This document shows, one piece after another, positions 52,904-62,431 of a DNA stretch of 64,000 nucleotides. The number at the start of each line of letters is the position of its first letter. The stretch's first letter is position 1. A program made the translations under genes and the position numbers. The DNA lies in assembly GCF_031326345.1 (NCBI RefSeq), contig NZ_CP133671.1, positions 186,001 through 250,000 of the forward strand, written 5' to 3'. The stretch is from Aureispira sp. CCB-E (GTDB lineage Bacteria; Bacteroidota; Bacteroidia; Chitinophagales; Saprospiraceae). A model generated the notes under the pieces. That model worked only from the letters and a program-made list of their open reading frames with translations, searched no databases and was not told the origin of the DNA.

Positions 52904-54901
52904 CTAGCGCTTGGTAACAGTTTCTGCTGTTCTTGTTTTGTTAGAACGCATTTCTTGTTTTGCAGCCGCTTCCTTTTTGTCATGTTTCTCCCTTGAAACA
53001 CTGTTAAGTTCTCCTGCCGTTACAGCTCTTTGTTGTTTCACAATAGCTCCACGTTCCAAGTAATTTTTTTCTCTTCCCGCATTGTACAGAATACCATATT
53101 CTTTTGTCTTTCCATAAGCTTCTGGTGTATAGTATTTGCCAATCTCGTGCGGACGTTTCATTCTAACATTAGTTGTATAATTATCAATTTTTGATTGGTA
53201 ATATTGAATAGTAGGATCATTTCTTTGTGCATGTACTGTCCAAGAAACTTTAGTGTTAGGAGCACCTGCAACAACAAATTGATTGTTCGCAATTTCAGAA
53301 AGCACATAAGGCTGTGTCGCCGTTCCGATTGCTGTTAACTGATAACTTGGATTAATATTAATCGCATCAAAATAATCTGGTAGCTCTACAATAGCTTGTC
53401 CATTGGCACCCAACTCAATCACCCCTCTATACATATTTAAGACCTCATCAGATTCTATACAAAAATGACGTAGGGTTTTGTTTTCTGGATCTAATGGGTG
53501 GTCAATCATAAATGCCTTCGTTCCCACAGCAGCAAAATCGGTATTCGAAAATAAACCCAAATTATTTCCTCCATTGGTAGAACCAACAACTCCCAAATCA
53601 CCACCAAAACCAAAAACACCAATACCTTCTCCCCCTCCTGCATCCGCAGATTGAGAATAAATAGCAGCAGCCTGATTTGCTGCAACAACAGGTGTAATAT
53701 AGACTTCTACACCACTTCCGTCTGCGGTTCCATTATTGTTGACCAATATAGTAGGGTCAGCACTATTATTGGAGGCACTAATAGCAGTTTTGACTAAACC
53801 TGGAGTTGGAGAGGTCCCTGTTGCCATATGGCTAACAGAAAGTACGGCATATTCAGAAGTTGTATTCGCTGGTCCTGCTGCCACTGTCGGGTTTCCCATA
53901 AATACATCCACAGCATTTCCATTGTTTCCATAATGTTGTACCTCTACAGCATTTCCACCACCACCAGCACCGCCACCAGTACCATTGTAGTTAACAATCA
54001 ACCCCAAGCTATTTCTAGTTGCTGCGGTATTACTCATCGTTATATATTGCCCTGTACCATCTCCACTATGAAAAACCCCCAACCCCATATCGGTATTGGC
54101 AGCATTGCTCAACACAATTTGCTCTCCTCTACCTAAACCATCGTGAAATAGGGAGTATATCATACTAGTATTAGCAGTGTTTAGAATTCCAATTTCGCCT
54201 CCTACACCTGTTCCTGAATGATATAAAGCAGATCCTGTTGCAGCATTGGCAGCATTGGTCAAGCTCATAAAAGAAGCTCGCCCAGTTCCCGCATGATATA
54301 AAGCGGTGCCTGTAGACGCATTGGTTGCCTCTGATAAGTCCACATACACACCTCGTCCAGTTCCTGCATGTCTCAAATCATATCCAGTAGATGCATTCGC
54401 AGCATTACTCATATCCACATACATGCCCACACCTGTTCCTTGATGAAATAACGTATATCCTGCTGCTACATTCGCTGCATCCATATATAAATCAACTCCT
54501 CTAGAAAAGTTTCCTGTACCATTTTGTACTACCTGTAAAGCAGGTTGTGTAGCACCAGCATTTGCTTGAAGTACGTCTAACCCTACTCCCAAACCCTGGT
54601 TATTAGATATAATCGAGCTTGCTGTTGAAGCTGTGTGTGCCATAACATTATTGATACCTGCGCCAGATGTAGCATTCGCTATAAATAAAACAGAGCTGGT
54701 ATTAGCAGTATTGGTTGGGACTAATTCGACTGAATTACCTGCTGCACCTGCATGATCTACCAAAATAGCATCAACACCCGCTGTTTGATTAACATGCAGT
54801 TTCGCTGTTGGGGCAGCGATGCCCACACCAACATTTTGTGCATTGACTTTAGCAAACCCTAAGATAGCGAATGCTAAGATAATTGTAGTTTTTCTATTCA
54901 T
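52904..54901 (-). CDS. Exported repeat protein with tail-fibre-like architecture
   Basis: This 665-residue protein has a signal peptide (ending VNAQ) followed by NVGVGIAAPTAKLHV, the opening common to Bacteroidota tail-fibre-like surface proteins. Residues ~149-298 are six tandem 25-residue repeats of the form xxLxHxGTGxGxxxxLSNAANASTG. A Gly/Ala-rich region follows, and from ~490 a conserved globular C-terminal domain (MYRGVIELGANGQAIVELP) with a charged tail. There is no sorting domain and no visible S74 peptidase motif. A surface fibre is inference. Confidence 0.8.
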   Translation of the reverse strand: MNRKTTIILAFAILGFAKVNAQNVGVGIAAPTAKLHVNQTAGVDAILVDHAGAAGNSVELVPTNTANTSSVLFIANATSGAGINNVMAHTASTASSIISNNQGLGVGLDVLQANAGATQPALQVVQNGTGNFSRGVDLYMDAANVAAGYTLFHQGTGVGMYVDMSNAANASTGYDLRHAGTGRGVYVDLSEATNASTGTALYHAGTGRASFMSLTNAANAATGSALYHSGTGVGGEIGILNTANTSMIYSLFHDGLGRGEQIVLSNAANTDMGLGVFHSGDGTGQYITMSNTAATRNSLGLIVNYNGTGGGAGGGGNAVEVQHYGNNGNAVDVFMGNPTVAAGPANTTSEYAVLSVSHMATGTSPTPGLVKTAISASNNSADPTILVNNNGTADGSGVEVYITPVVAANQAAAIYSQSADAGGGEGIGVFGFGGDLGVVGSTNGGNNLGLFSNTDFAAVGTKAFMIDHPLDPENKTLRHFCIESDEVLNMYRGVIELGANGQAIVELPDYFDAININPSYQLTAIGTATQPYVLSEIANNQFVVAGAPNTKVSWTVHAQRNDPTIQYYQSKIDNYTTNVRMKRPHEIGKYYTPEAYGKTKEYGILYNAGREKNYLERGAIVKQQRAVTAGELNSVSREKHDKKEAAAKQEMRSNKTRTAETVTKR

Positions 54902-55241
54902 AATAATAATAAAGTTTGAATGGTAATAATTTATCTTTGTTTAGGGGGAATATTAAATTTAATACTTAAAACTCAATAATTCAATAGCTTATTTGTATTT
55001 TTTATTTCTTTTTGCTTTTTTATTATAATAAAAATCAATTAATCCATTTATATTTCTACTAATTTAACATTTTTCATTTTTTTATTTCGCAACCAAATAA
55101 CACATAAACAACTGATAAACAACAATTTAAATATAAATTCACAATCATATAAACTCTTGATCATCAATCAAATACACCAAATATCATGCTATACTATTTT
55201 CTACAAAAAAAAGCATTGAAAATAAATTGACTCTATTAAAC
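54902..55241. other. AT-rich upstream region
   Basis: I see no gene. It contains promoter-like TATCTTTG (54932-54939, plus strand). It separates the divergent repeat-protein gene and comF. Confidence 0.4.
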
Positions 55242-55952
55242 ATGCAAACGCCTTTCCAAATACTCTCTAAGCCACTTCTAAGTCTTGTTAATTTATTTTA
55301 CCCAAGACTCTGCTTTGCTTGTCAAAAAAACCTCATTTCTGAGCAAACTTCAATCTGCATTCATTGCAATTACAAATTAACACCTACTAACTACCACTGT
55401 ACTTCCCCTAACCCTGTACTAGAACGTTTTTGGGGAAGAGTAGAATTAGTCCATGCAACAACAGCCTACTCTTTTTCTAAAGGAGGAATATTGCAACATT
55501 TGATTCATCAACTTAAATATGAAAACAAGCCTCAAATTGGCATAGAGCTGGGCAAAATGTATGGGAGTATCCTAAAAGATAGCCCTCTTTATAGTACGGT
55601 TGATTATATTATTCCTGTTCCTCTACATCCCAAAAAGAAACGACTACGAGGTTATAATCAAGCTGCAATGATTGCCAAAGGATTAGCCATCTCAATGGGT
55701 ACAAAATGGTCTTCAGAGTATTTAATTCGAACCAATAACACCGAAACGCAAACCAAAAAGTCAAGATTAGATCGTTTCGCTAATGTGGAACATGCCTTTG
55801 AGATAGGCAACGGTAACGAAATAGAAGGCAAACATTTATTATTAGTGGACGATGTAATTACAACAGGCGCAACACTAGAAGCTTGCACACAGACATTGCT
55901 ACAAGTCAACAATACAAAAGTTAGTGTTGCAGCTATTGCTTTAGCCAATTAA
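55242..55952 (+). CDS. comF: ComF-family phosphoribosyltransferase-like protein
   Basis: This protein of about 236 residues starts at ATG 55242, preferred to a TTG 15 bases upstream. An N-terminal zinc ribbon has CFAC and CIHC (~21-24 and ~40-43). The PRT fold shows PVPLHPKKKRLRGYNQA (~127-143) and the PRPP loop LLLVDDVITTGATL (~202-215). ComF proteins help natural DNA uptake, probably through ssDNA or helicase handling. The 3' end overlaps the convergent CYTH gene by 12 bases. Confidence 0.9.
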   Translation: MQTPFQILSKPLLSLVNLFYPRLCFACQKNLISEQTSICIHCNYKLTPTNYHCTSPNPVLERFWGRVELVHATTAYSFSKGGILQHLIHQLKYENKPQIGIELGKMYGSILKDSPLYSTVDYIIPVPLHPKKKRLRGYNQAAMIAKGLAISMGTKWSSEYLIRTNNTETQTKKSRLDRFANVEHAFEIGNGNEIEGKHLLLVDDVITTGATLEACTQTLLQVNNTKVSVAAIALAN

Positions 55953-56462
55953 GTCCAACAACATATCGCTATAAGAAACAGCCAATAAGTCATCTTTCTT
56001 AATGTTTAGAATATTCATATAGGCATGACATTGCTCTTGCAGCTTAGTTTGTCCTATACTACCATCTTCGTCGATAGCCTCTATTTCTACAAAGGTTCCA
56101 AGACCTTCTACTCTATCCAAATGAAATTTGACAGTATCAATAAAAAAGATTTGACGCTTTTTGTCCACAACTACCTTAATTCCTAAAGCAGCTTCTAGAG
56201 TAGCTTTTAATGCAGCACTTTCATTGGGTTTGTAATAAGTAATAGAAGATACTTTAGGAGCCGCTTGATTTCCCCTATTGTAATGAATTAAAGCATTTTC
56301 AATAGTGCCTTCTCGTAGTTTTAAACGACCTTTGGGTACTTCAAAATAAGTATCTATTTGATGATCCTCTCCTTTATAGTCTGCGTCATACTCTTCAAGT
56401 ATCTTTCTCAATGCTGCAATATTGGCGCACCTTGCTTTTATTTCTACGTTTGTCCAACTCAT
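55941..56462 (-). CDS. CYTH-domain protein (class IV adenylate cyclase/thiamine triphosphatase type)
   Basis: This 173-residue protein opens with the CYTH signature EIKAR (~7-11, ExExK type). It has further basic and acidic tunnel residues (KLREG ~48, YYKP, DRVEGLGTFVEIE ~130). It acts on triphosphate substrates; cyclase, thiamine-triphosphatase or polyphosphatase function cannot be separated. Its end overlaps comF by 12 bases in convergent orientation. Confidence 0.88.
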   Translation of the reverse strand: MSWTNVEIKARCANIAALRKILEEYDADYKGEDHQIDTYFEVPKGRLKLREGTIENALIHYNRGNQAAPKVSSITYYKPNESAALKATLEAALGIKVVVDKKRQIFFIDTVKFHLDRVEGLGTFVEIEAIDEDGSIGQTKLQEQCHAYMNILNIKKDDLLAVSYSDMLLDLIG

Positions 56463-56597
56463 AGTCTATTTATTCTTTATACTCCTTTTATTTACTAAAA
56501 AGTAATTATTTAGAAAATTTTAAAACCCACTCCAAACTAGTGATTGGCAGTTATATGTTTGTCTATTTCTCCATCCAATCGATAATGTTTTATTCCA

Positions 56598-56942
56598 TCA
56601 GCTATTCCATCCATCTCCTTCCTCTTCGTAACGTTCATTATACTCAATCCTAGTCCTTGCTTTTTGTTTTTCTCGTTCAAAAATCAATGCTGCTAGTACT
56701 TTGTGGGGAGGTTCAGAGGCTGCTGGATGGAGTGCTCGATGGACTTTTTGTTCGTTAATATCCAAACGATACAATACATAAAACAGCTGCTCCATATTAT
56801 TATCTAAAAGCTCTAATACAAATTGTTCCAAGAACTGTAACAATTCTTGTTCTGTAACATCTTCGGGGATGTGTTCTACTTCAAAATCTTTTTGTACAAA
56901 AGCCGACGTTTGTTGTAGAATGAGTGCCTGTTTTTCTATCAT
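56598..56942 (-). CDS. Small hypothetical protein downstream of sensor kinase
   Basis: This 114-residue acidic, helical protein (ELLQFLEQFVLELLDNNMEQ) has a charged C-terminal tail (EREKQKARTRIEYNERYEEE). It starts 3 bases after the kinase stop, so translation is probably coupled. No family is recognised. It is not a response regulator (no receiver or HTH). Confidence 0.68.
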   Translation of the reverse strand: MIEKQALILQQTSAFVQKDFEVEHIPEDVTEQELLQFLEQFVLELLDNNMEQLFYVLYRLDINEQKVHRALHPAASEPPHKVLAALIFEREKQKARTRIEYNERYEEEGDGWNS

Positions 56943-56945
56943 ATT

Positions 56946-58475
56946 TTATCCCTCTTGATTAAATGGCATTGAAACAATAAACGTAGACCCTTTGCCTAGT
57001 TCTGATTTTAAGTCAATCGTTCCACCATGAGCCGTTACAATGGCCTGCACATAACTGAGTCCCAATCCAAAGCCTTTTATATCATGTAAATTCCCTGTAG
57101 GAACTCGGTAAAACTTATCAAATATATACTTTCTTGCTTCCTTACTAATTCCCAAGCCATTATCTTGAATTTCAAATTGAAAGCCATTGCCAGCATTTCT
57201 TGTTCGTATGGTAATAATTGGCTTTTCAGGGGAATATTTGTTGGCATTGTCCAACAAATTGTGAATGATATTGGTAAAATGAGTTTCGTCTGCTTGAATA
57301 ACCGAATTGTTCGCATTCAGTTCTAGAATAACTTGTCCTCCTTTTTGTTCTACCTGCAAAGCAATTTTTTCAGCAGCATTTAAGATCACATCTTCGGCAT
57401 AAACTTCCACCAAATTAAGTTTAAACTCTCGCTTATCAATCCTCGCCATTTGTAGAACTTTCCCTACTTGGCTGTTCATCCGTTTATTCTCTTCCTCTAT
57501 AATATTAACAAAACGCATGGCTTTTTCTGCTCGTCCCTTGTCGATCCACTTTTTGATGGTGTCTGTTGCAATAGAAATGGTGGCAATAGGTGTTTTAAAT
57601 TCATGCGTCATATTATTTAAGAAATCGTTTTTCATTTCTGACAATTTCTTCTGTTCTACAATGACTTTAATGGTATAATAAAAGCAAAAAATGACAATAC
57701 CTGTAAAAATAAATGTACTAATCAAATGCAACCACAGTCCACTCCACAAGAAGCTTCCTTTGGCAGGAAAATCCACATAAAGTCGAGCAATTTGTTCGTT
57801 AGAATTAGGAAAGAGGCTAATTTTATACCTAAAATTGGAGCGATCTCGATAACGCTCGCCACATTCTTTGGCTACAGGATTGAGCAAAACAAAGTCCTCT
57901 TCTTTATTTGAATAAACCCCATAAGCGCAAGGTGTTGTAATACCTTTTTCGATAAGTTCCTCTTGTATCAAAGTATCTAAGGACTTCATACTAATTCTTT
58001 GTTGTACAGGAATATCTTGAACAATTCCATGGTGTACAAAGAAACGTTCGAAGTGAATCATATACGCCTCTTTATTTCCTTTCTTCCAACTCCTAGTAGT
58101 CTCTGTTGTTTTGAAGTTATCCACCAAATGTTCGACTTCTTGCTTGGGCAGTGTATCTACAGAAGAGTATTGTTGTGTAGAATCAGACTCATAATAATCC
58201 GAAATTTCATTCACTTCCAAAACCGTTGCAATCTCTCTGGAGTTATTCGTAATAACTGTTGTCAAGCGAGGCAAATCATACAAAGCAGCAGTTTTTTCAA
58301 TTTCCGTTTGCTCCATTTTAGAGACAATATGGTCTAATGCATTGTTGATATTGCCATCAAAAAGCTCGCTATTCAACTGAAAAGCAGAAATAATAGAATA
58401 CACTTGCATTCCAAAAATGCCAATCAAAGCACTAGTAACCATTAATACGATTTGCCAAATTGCCTTTTGTGTCAT
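56946..58475 (-). CDS. Sensor histidine kinase
   Basis: This 509-residue membrane kinase has a transmembrane helix at ~8-28, a periplasmic sensor region (~30-240), a second helix (~245-267), HisKA with phospho-acceptor His in MTHEFKTPIAT (~289), and an HATPase with N-box DNANKYSPEK (~411-420), DNGLGI (~441) and GFGLGLSYV (~468). The usual cognate response regulator is not adjacent. The small gene at 56598 follows after 3 bases. Confidence 0.92.
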   Translation of the reverse strand: MTQKAIWQIVLMVTSALIGIFGMQVYSIISAFQLNSELFDGNINNALDHIVSKMEQTEIEKTAALYDLPRLTTVITNNSREIATVLEVNEISDYYESDSTQQYSSVDTLPKQEVEHLVDNFKTTETTRSWKKGNKEAYMIHFERFFVHHGIVQDIPVQQRISMKSLDTLIQEELIEKGITTPCAYGVYSNKEEDFVLLNPVAKECGERYRDRSNFRYKISLFPNSNEQIARLYVDFPAKGSFLWSGLWLHLISTFIFTGIVIFCFYYTIKVIVEQKKLSEMKNDFLNNMTHEFKTPIATISIATDTIKKWIDKGRAEKAMRFVNIIEEENKRMNSQVGKVLQMARIDKREFKLNLVEVYAEDVILNAAEKIALQVEQKGGQVILELNANNSVIQADETHFTNIIHNLLDNANKYSPEKPIITIRTRNAGNGFQFEIQDNGLGISKEARKYIFDKFYRVPTGNLHDIKGFGLGLSYVQAIVTAHGGTIDLKSELGKGSTFIVSMPFNQEG

Positions 58476-58548
58476 GTTTTGTTTGTTGTTAATGCTAATA
58501 CGATTTTTAGCAGGCTATAGTAGTTTTTTTGTACAAAAAAATATGCCC

Positions 58549-59478
58549 TTACTTTGCTTTTAGAGTTCTATTTTCTAAAGTTTGCTTGTACATTAGAATA
58601 GCCTTTGCAAGTTGGTCCGCTGCTACTGGATGTTTCCTAAACCACATCTCGGGTTCAATGAGTTCTATCTCAGACAAGACAATTCGGTCATCATTATCCC
58701 ACACCAAATCTACACGAGCATAAATTGGTTTTTCGGGACAAGCTGCAACTACTTTTTCGGCAAAAGCAATTTCTTCAACATTTGCCTTATAATCTTCTAC
58801 AGAGCCACCAAAGTCATCCTGAACTCTAAAATCGCCTGCTTTGGCACGTTTTCGAACAGCATGAGTTACCTTTCCATCTATTACCATAAGAGCAATTTCA
58901 CCCTTCGTAACAATCTGTTTTAAGAAAGGCTGCAAAAGCATCGCCTCTTGCTCAATTAATTCTCTAAAGATTTCCTCATAGGATGCTATTGTTTCTTTTT
59001 TGATTCGATATGTATGTCGTCCTCCTGCTGAAACAACAGGTTTTAAAACCATTTCTTCCCACCCCAATTCTTCTTGCCACTCTTGCAATGTTGTTTTAGT
59101 TTTTGGCGTAATAATTTTAGTAGGAGGTATCAACACCCCTCGGTCCATCAAATCTTCTAAATAGTGCTTATTAATATTCCACTCAATTTGGGTCGCAGAA
59201 TTAATTAACTTACTCTGCTTTTTGACGCGTTCTAACCACCTCGAAAATTCCAAATATCGACCAGAATAGTCCCAACAAGTTCTCAGCAATACAAATGTAG
59301 TGGCAGACCAATCAAAATCAGGGTTGTCCCAATTCGTTCTGACCACCTTCAAGCCTTGTCTTTCCAATGCTTCTTGCACCAAACGATCTTCAGTCAATAC
59401 TTGTTCAACATACCAATTAATCTCAGTAGGATTAAGGTAATCAACTGCGGTTATTATTGTAATGTCGTATTGCTTCAT
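58549..59478 (-). CDS. ATP-grasp enzyme, glutathione-synthetase-like
   Basis: This 309-residue ATP-grasp fold protein has substrate-side beta strands at the N-terminus, MVLKPVVSAGGRHTYRI (~143-159, ATP-binding strand and loop), the small ATP loop LLQPFLKQIVTKGEIAL (~187), and metal-ligand segment YARVDLVWD...LSEIELIEP (~252-277). Relatives ligate a carboxylate to an amine or thiol. The substrate is unknown. It stands between the kinase and the TPR gene on one strand with moderate gaps. Confidence 0.85.
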   Translation of the reverse strand: MKQYDITIITAVDYLNPTEINWYVEQVLTEDRLVQEALERQGLKVVRTNWDNPDFDWSATTFVLLRTCWDYSGRYLEFSRWLERVKKQSKLINSATQIEWNINKHYLEDLMDRGVLIPPTKIITPKTKTTLQEWQEELGWEEMVLKPVVSAGGRHTYRIKKETIASYEEIFRELIEQEAMLLQPFLKQIVTKGEIALMVIDGKVTHAVRKRAKAGDFRVQDDFGGSVEDYKANVEEIAFAEKVVAACPEKPIYARVDLVWDNDDRIVLSEIELIEPEMWFRKHPVAADQLAKAILMYKQTLENRTLKAK

Positions 59479-59574
59479 AGTATTTTTCTACATTATAACA
59501 AAGAGGCTACCCCTTTTGATGCGAAGTAACCTCTACTGTATATATCATAATATTTTTTGATAAGGTTAGATTAC

Positions 59575-61383
59575 TTACACGCCATCGCCTCTTAACTTAC
59601 GGAATCGTTTTCTAGCTTCAACAATAAACAAAGAACCTGTATGCTCGAATAAGATTTTTTCATACAATTCCATTGCCTTTTTGGAATCCCCCAATCGTTG
59701 CTCATAAATTTCTGCCATTCTAAAGATAGCATTATCCACTAATATTCCATCTTCATATTCTTTTGGGATACGCTCCAAATAATTAATTGCTGTTTCATAA
59801 TCTCGATATTTAAAAGCTATTTCTGCTTTTGCAAACAAAACATCGTCTCCCAATCCATGATCACTATATTGTGTCATAATGCTATCCATAACAGCAATAG
59901 AAGCATCAAATTTATTTTGAAAACGCAACAACTCTGACTTTGCAAACATTTCCATAGGACGCGTTGTGGTATCCAAGGCTGAATGTTCCAATATAAATAC
60001 CGACAAACCAATCGCATCGTTAGAAATCAACTCAGAAGTTGACCCTTTTAAAATATCCAATTGGTCTTGCGCCCATTCAAAATCTCCTTTATAATACGAT
60101 AATTTTGCATTTTTATAGCGAGCCAATTCACCCAATGGCGCATCTTTCATCTCTTTATCTACTTGAGAGTATAGCAAAGTAGACTCCCAAACTTCTCCTT
60201 GCATTAGATAATAATCTCCCAAATCAAGCTTGGCTTCCGATTGAGCTACTCTAGACAATTGAGGCATTTTTACTACCTCTTCTAATACCATAATAGCCTT
60301 GTCTAAGTCATTCAAATAAAACGCTTGCAACTCTGCCATTTCTTGCATGATTGTAGCCGTAGTATAACTACGCCCAAATTCGTCTATATAAGCCTGATAT
60401 TCGCCTTCTAACAGCACTAATTCTTCTCTAGTATACTTAAATCCTTCTACCAAACGATCTCTTTTGGCTATCAACACAAACCTCTTAGAGTCAATATAAT
60501 AAGGACTGTCGATTCCTTTTTCGTTGATAATATAGTTATACGCCTCAATTCCTGCATCATATGCTTTCTCACGAATAGCTACTTGTGCCAAACGATAAAT
60601 TCTATTTCCATTCTCTCCTTGACGCTTATCCAACGCTTTAGCTTGACGTAAGGCATTTTCAAAGTCTCCTTGCTGCTCAAAAACCCAAATCAACATAACA
60701 GAGTAAATAGTCACTTCGGGGGCTTTATTTATTCTAGCATACAATTGCTTCTTCAACTCTGTAAAACCATCATTTTGAGACAATTCTCGTTGAAAAAAAG
60801 CTTGAATATTGGTCATTCGATTGGGCAAATACTCCAAACAATCCAAGTAACTTTCGATCATTTTAGGAATATCTCCTTTCAAGCGATAAACCGACCCCAT
60901 TTCATAGGCAAACATATTTTTGATTTTCATCAACTTCGATCCTTTTTCATAGGTCTCTATCGCATATTGGTAGCCTTTGTTTTTGATAAATGAGTTGGCT
61001 AGTTTTACGATTTGAACTTGGTTGGGGGCTAATAATTTAATTGCTTTTTGATATTGCTCATTCGCTTTATCTCTATTTCCTTGACGTTCGTACAAAACAC
61101 CATAACTCACATAACGTTCGACTTTTTCGGGAGAAGCTTTAATTGATTTTTTCATCATTTTCTCAGCTTCTTTGTAATCTTCCAACTCTAACAAGGTGAC
61201 AAAGTAACGCTCAAAAAAGTAATCGTTGGCTCGATTCTTTTCGTGTAATTCTTTGTATAACGCAGCAGCCTTTTCAAACTCTCCATCAGAAAAATACTTT
61301 CGTGCCAATGAAGCCGTTTGAGCTGAAACTTGACTTGTTATCAATAATGTTATAGAAAAAAGAAATAATCTTATCATGTTCAT
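59575..61383 (-). CDS. Exported TPR-repeat protein
   Basis: This 602-residue protein has a signal peptide (MIRLFLFSITLLITSQVSAQ, ATG at 61377 also possible) and then TPR repeats along the whole length (AALYKELHEKNR, EKMMKKSIKASPEKVERYVS, KAMELYEKILFEHTG). It should form a long superhelical scaffold in the periplasm. The end resembles outer-membrane assembly or protein-complex scaffolds, but no partner is known. The TPR lipoprotein at 61546 is 163 bases upstream on the same strand. Confidence 0.8.
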   Translation of the reverse strand: MNMIRLFLFSITLLITSQVSAQTASLARKYFSDGEFEKAAALYKELHEKNRANDYFFERYFVTLLELEDYKEAEKMMKKSIKASPEKVERYVSYGVLYERQGNRDKANEQYQKAIKLLAPNQVQIVKLANSFIKNKGYQYAIETYEKGSKLMKIKNMFAYEMGSVYRLKGDIPKMIESYLDCLEYLPNRMTNIQAFFQRELSQNDGFTELKKQLYARINKAPEVTIYSVMLIWVFEQQGDFENALRQAKALDKRQGENGNRIYRLAQVAIREKAYDAGIEAYNYIINEKGIDSPYYIDSKRFVLIAKRDRLVEGFKYTREELVLLEGEYQAYIDEFGRSYTTATIMQEMAELQAFYLNDLDKAIMVLEEVVKMPQLSRVAQSEAKLDLGDYYLMQGEVWESTLLYSQVDKEMKDAPLGELARYKNAKLSYYKGDFEWAQDQLDILKGSTSELISNDAIGLSVFILEHSALDTTTRPMEMFAKSELLRFQNKFDASIAVMDSIMTQYSDHGLGDDVLFAKAEIAFKYRDYETAINYLERIPKEYEDGILVDNAIFRMAEIYEQRLGDSKKAMELYEKILFEHTGSLFIVEARKRFRKLRGDGV

Positions 61384-61545
61384 TTTTTTGTATTAATCCT
61401 CCTGTTTTCAGCAACAAGAAAGTTTGATGAGGTGTTGGGCTATGTATAAATAGTTGTGATAAAAGCAAGTGTGCTCAATATAACAAGATACGTTTTTAAG
61501 CTCAAATAGTTGAAGGCACTTTCTTTCAATAACTAAATTTTAACT

Positions 61546-62169
61546 TTAGTTTGAACAGCGTTTGTTCCAAATTTTTTCGTTGTGAATCGGCAAACTATCT
61601 TGTTGGTATCGCACCAAAGCCTTCTGATAAACAGCACAAGCTTCTACTTCAAGTCCCTTTTGAAATAGAATCTCTGCTCGCATCGATTCATGATTGACAG
61701 GGGTTCGATTTTGGTTGATTGCAACAAAACGATCTAGATCATTCAATGCAGCATCGTATTCACCAGTATTTAGGTAACACAACATTCGATTATAATAAGG
61801 GCGTCCTTCTTCATAATCGGCTTGTAATGCAATCACTTTGTTGTAATAAGGAAGTGCCTTTTGAATCGCCTCTACCAAGCTATCCTTCATATATTTTTGA
61901 TAATGTAATTTGGCTAAGTTATAATTCGTAGCTATGTCATCTGGATCTTTGGCCAAAAAGCTTTCCATTTTTTCTATTATTTGGTTGGATGATTCTTGCG
62001 CTGGCATTGGCTGTTGAGACTTCGGATGGTTTTTTATCATTTCTTGCAACTGCTCTTCTGTAAATTCAGGGAATCCATCTGCTCCAATTTTAGGCTCGTC
62101 CTTATTATTTGAAGTGCAAGCTGTTAAAAATAACATAAGAAGGAGTAGATAGCCGCTTAATCGTAACAT
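61546..62169 (-). CDS. TPR-repeat lipoprotein
   Basis: This 207-residue protein has a lipobox (FLTAC, Cys ~18) and an acidic linker. Three or four TPR-like units run from ~65 to 190 (NYNLAKLHYQKYM, ALPYYNKVIALQADYEE, LNDLDRFVAINQNR). It is the first of two same-strand TPR genes and is likely anchored to the outer or inner membrane. Confidence 0.78.
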   Translation of the reverse strand: MLRLSGYLLLLMLFLTACTSNNKDEPKIGADGFPEFTEEQLQEMIKNHPKSQQPMPAQESSNQIIEKMESFLAKDPDDIATNYNLAKLHYQKYMKDSLVEAIQKALPYYNKVIALQADYEEGRPYYNRMLCYLNTGEYDAALNDLDRFVAINQNRTPVNHESMRAEILFQKGLEVEACAVYQKALVRYQQDSLPIHNEKIWNKRCSN

Positions 62170-62212
62170 CTTTTTGTAAATTTTAGTATTTTTGTAAAGG
62201 TTGCTTTTAACA

Positions 62213-62250
62213 ATTCGTTCGTTGAAGCCATGTAGTAGCAGCGCAGCTAA
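62213..62250. repeat. Short dispersed intergenic repeat
   Basis: Starts TTCGTTCGTTGAAG (similar to the 138-bp element ends). Bases 62232-62250 match 10988-11006 (18 of 19), and 62233-62249 match 63605-63621 exactly in inverted orientation. Confidence 0.55.
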
Positions 62251-62431
62251 CTACTATTCTAACAGTACTCTATCGAATGGTTACCTTTTGAGGTAAAAAA
62301 GCCATTTAAACTTGAGTAACAATTATTCATTGTACAATCTTTATGAATATGGTTAGCAAAAATACTGCTAGAATATTTTTATGACAATATTCCATAACAA
62401 AGATAAGTCAAAGTACCAAATTTCTTGGTTT

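Noticed and set aside
56598-56942. Response regulator partner for the kinase
   Set aside because: The protein lacks the Asp-containing receiver and any DNA-binding motif.
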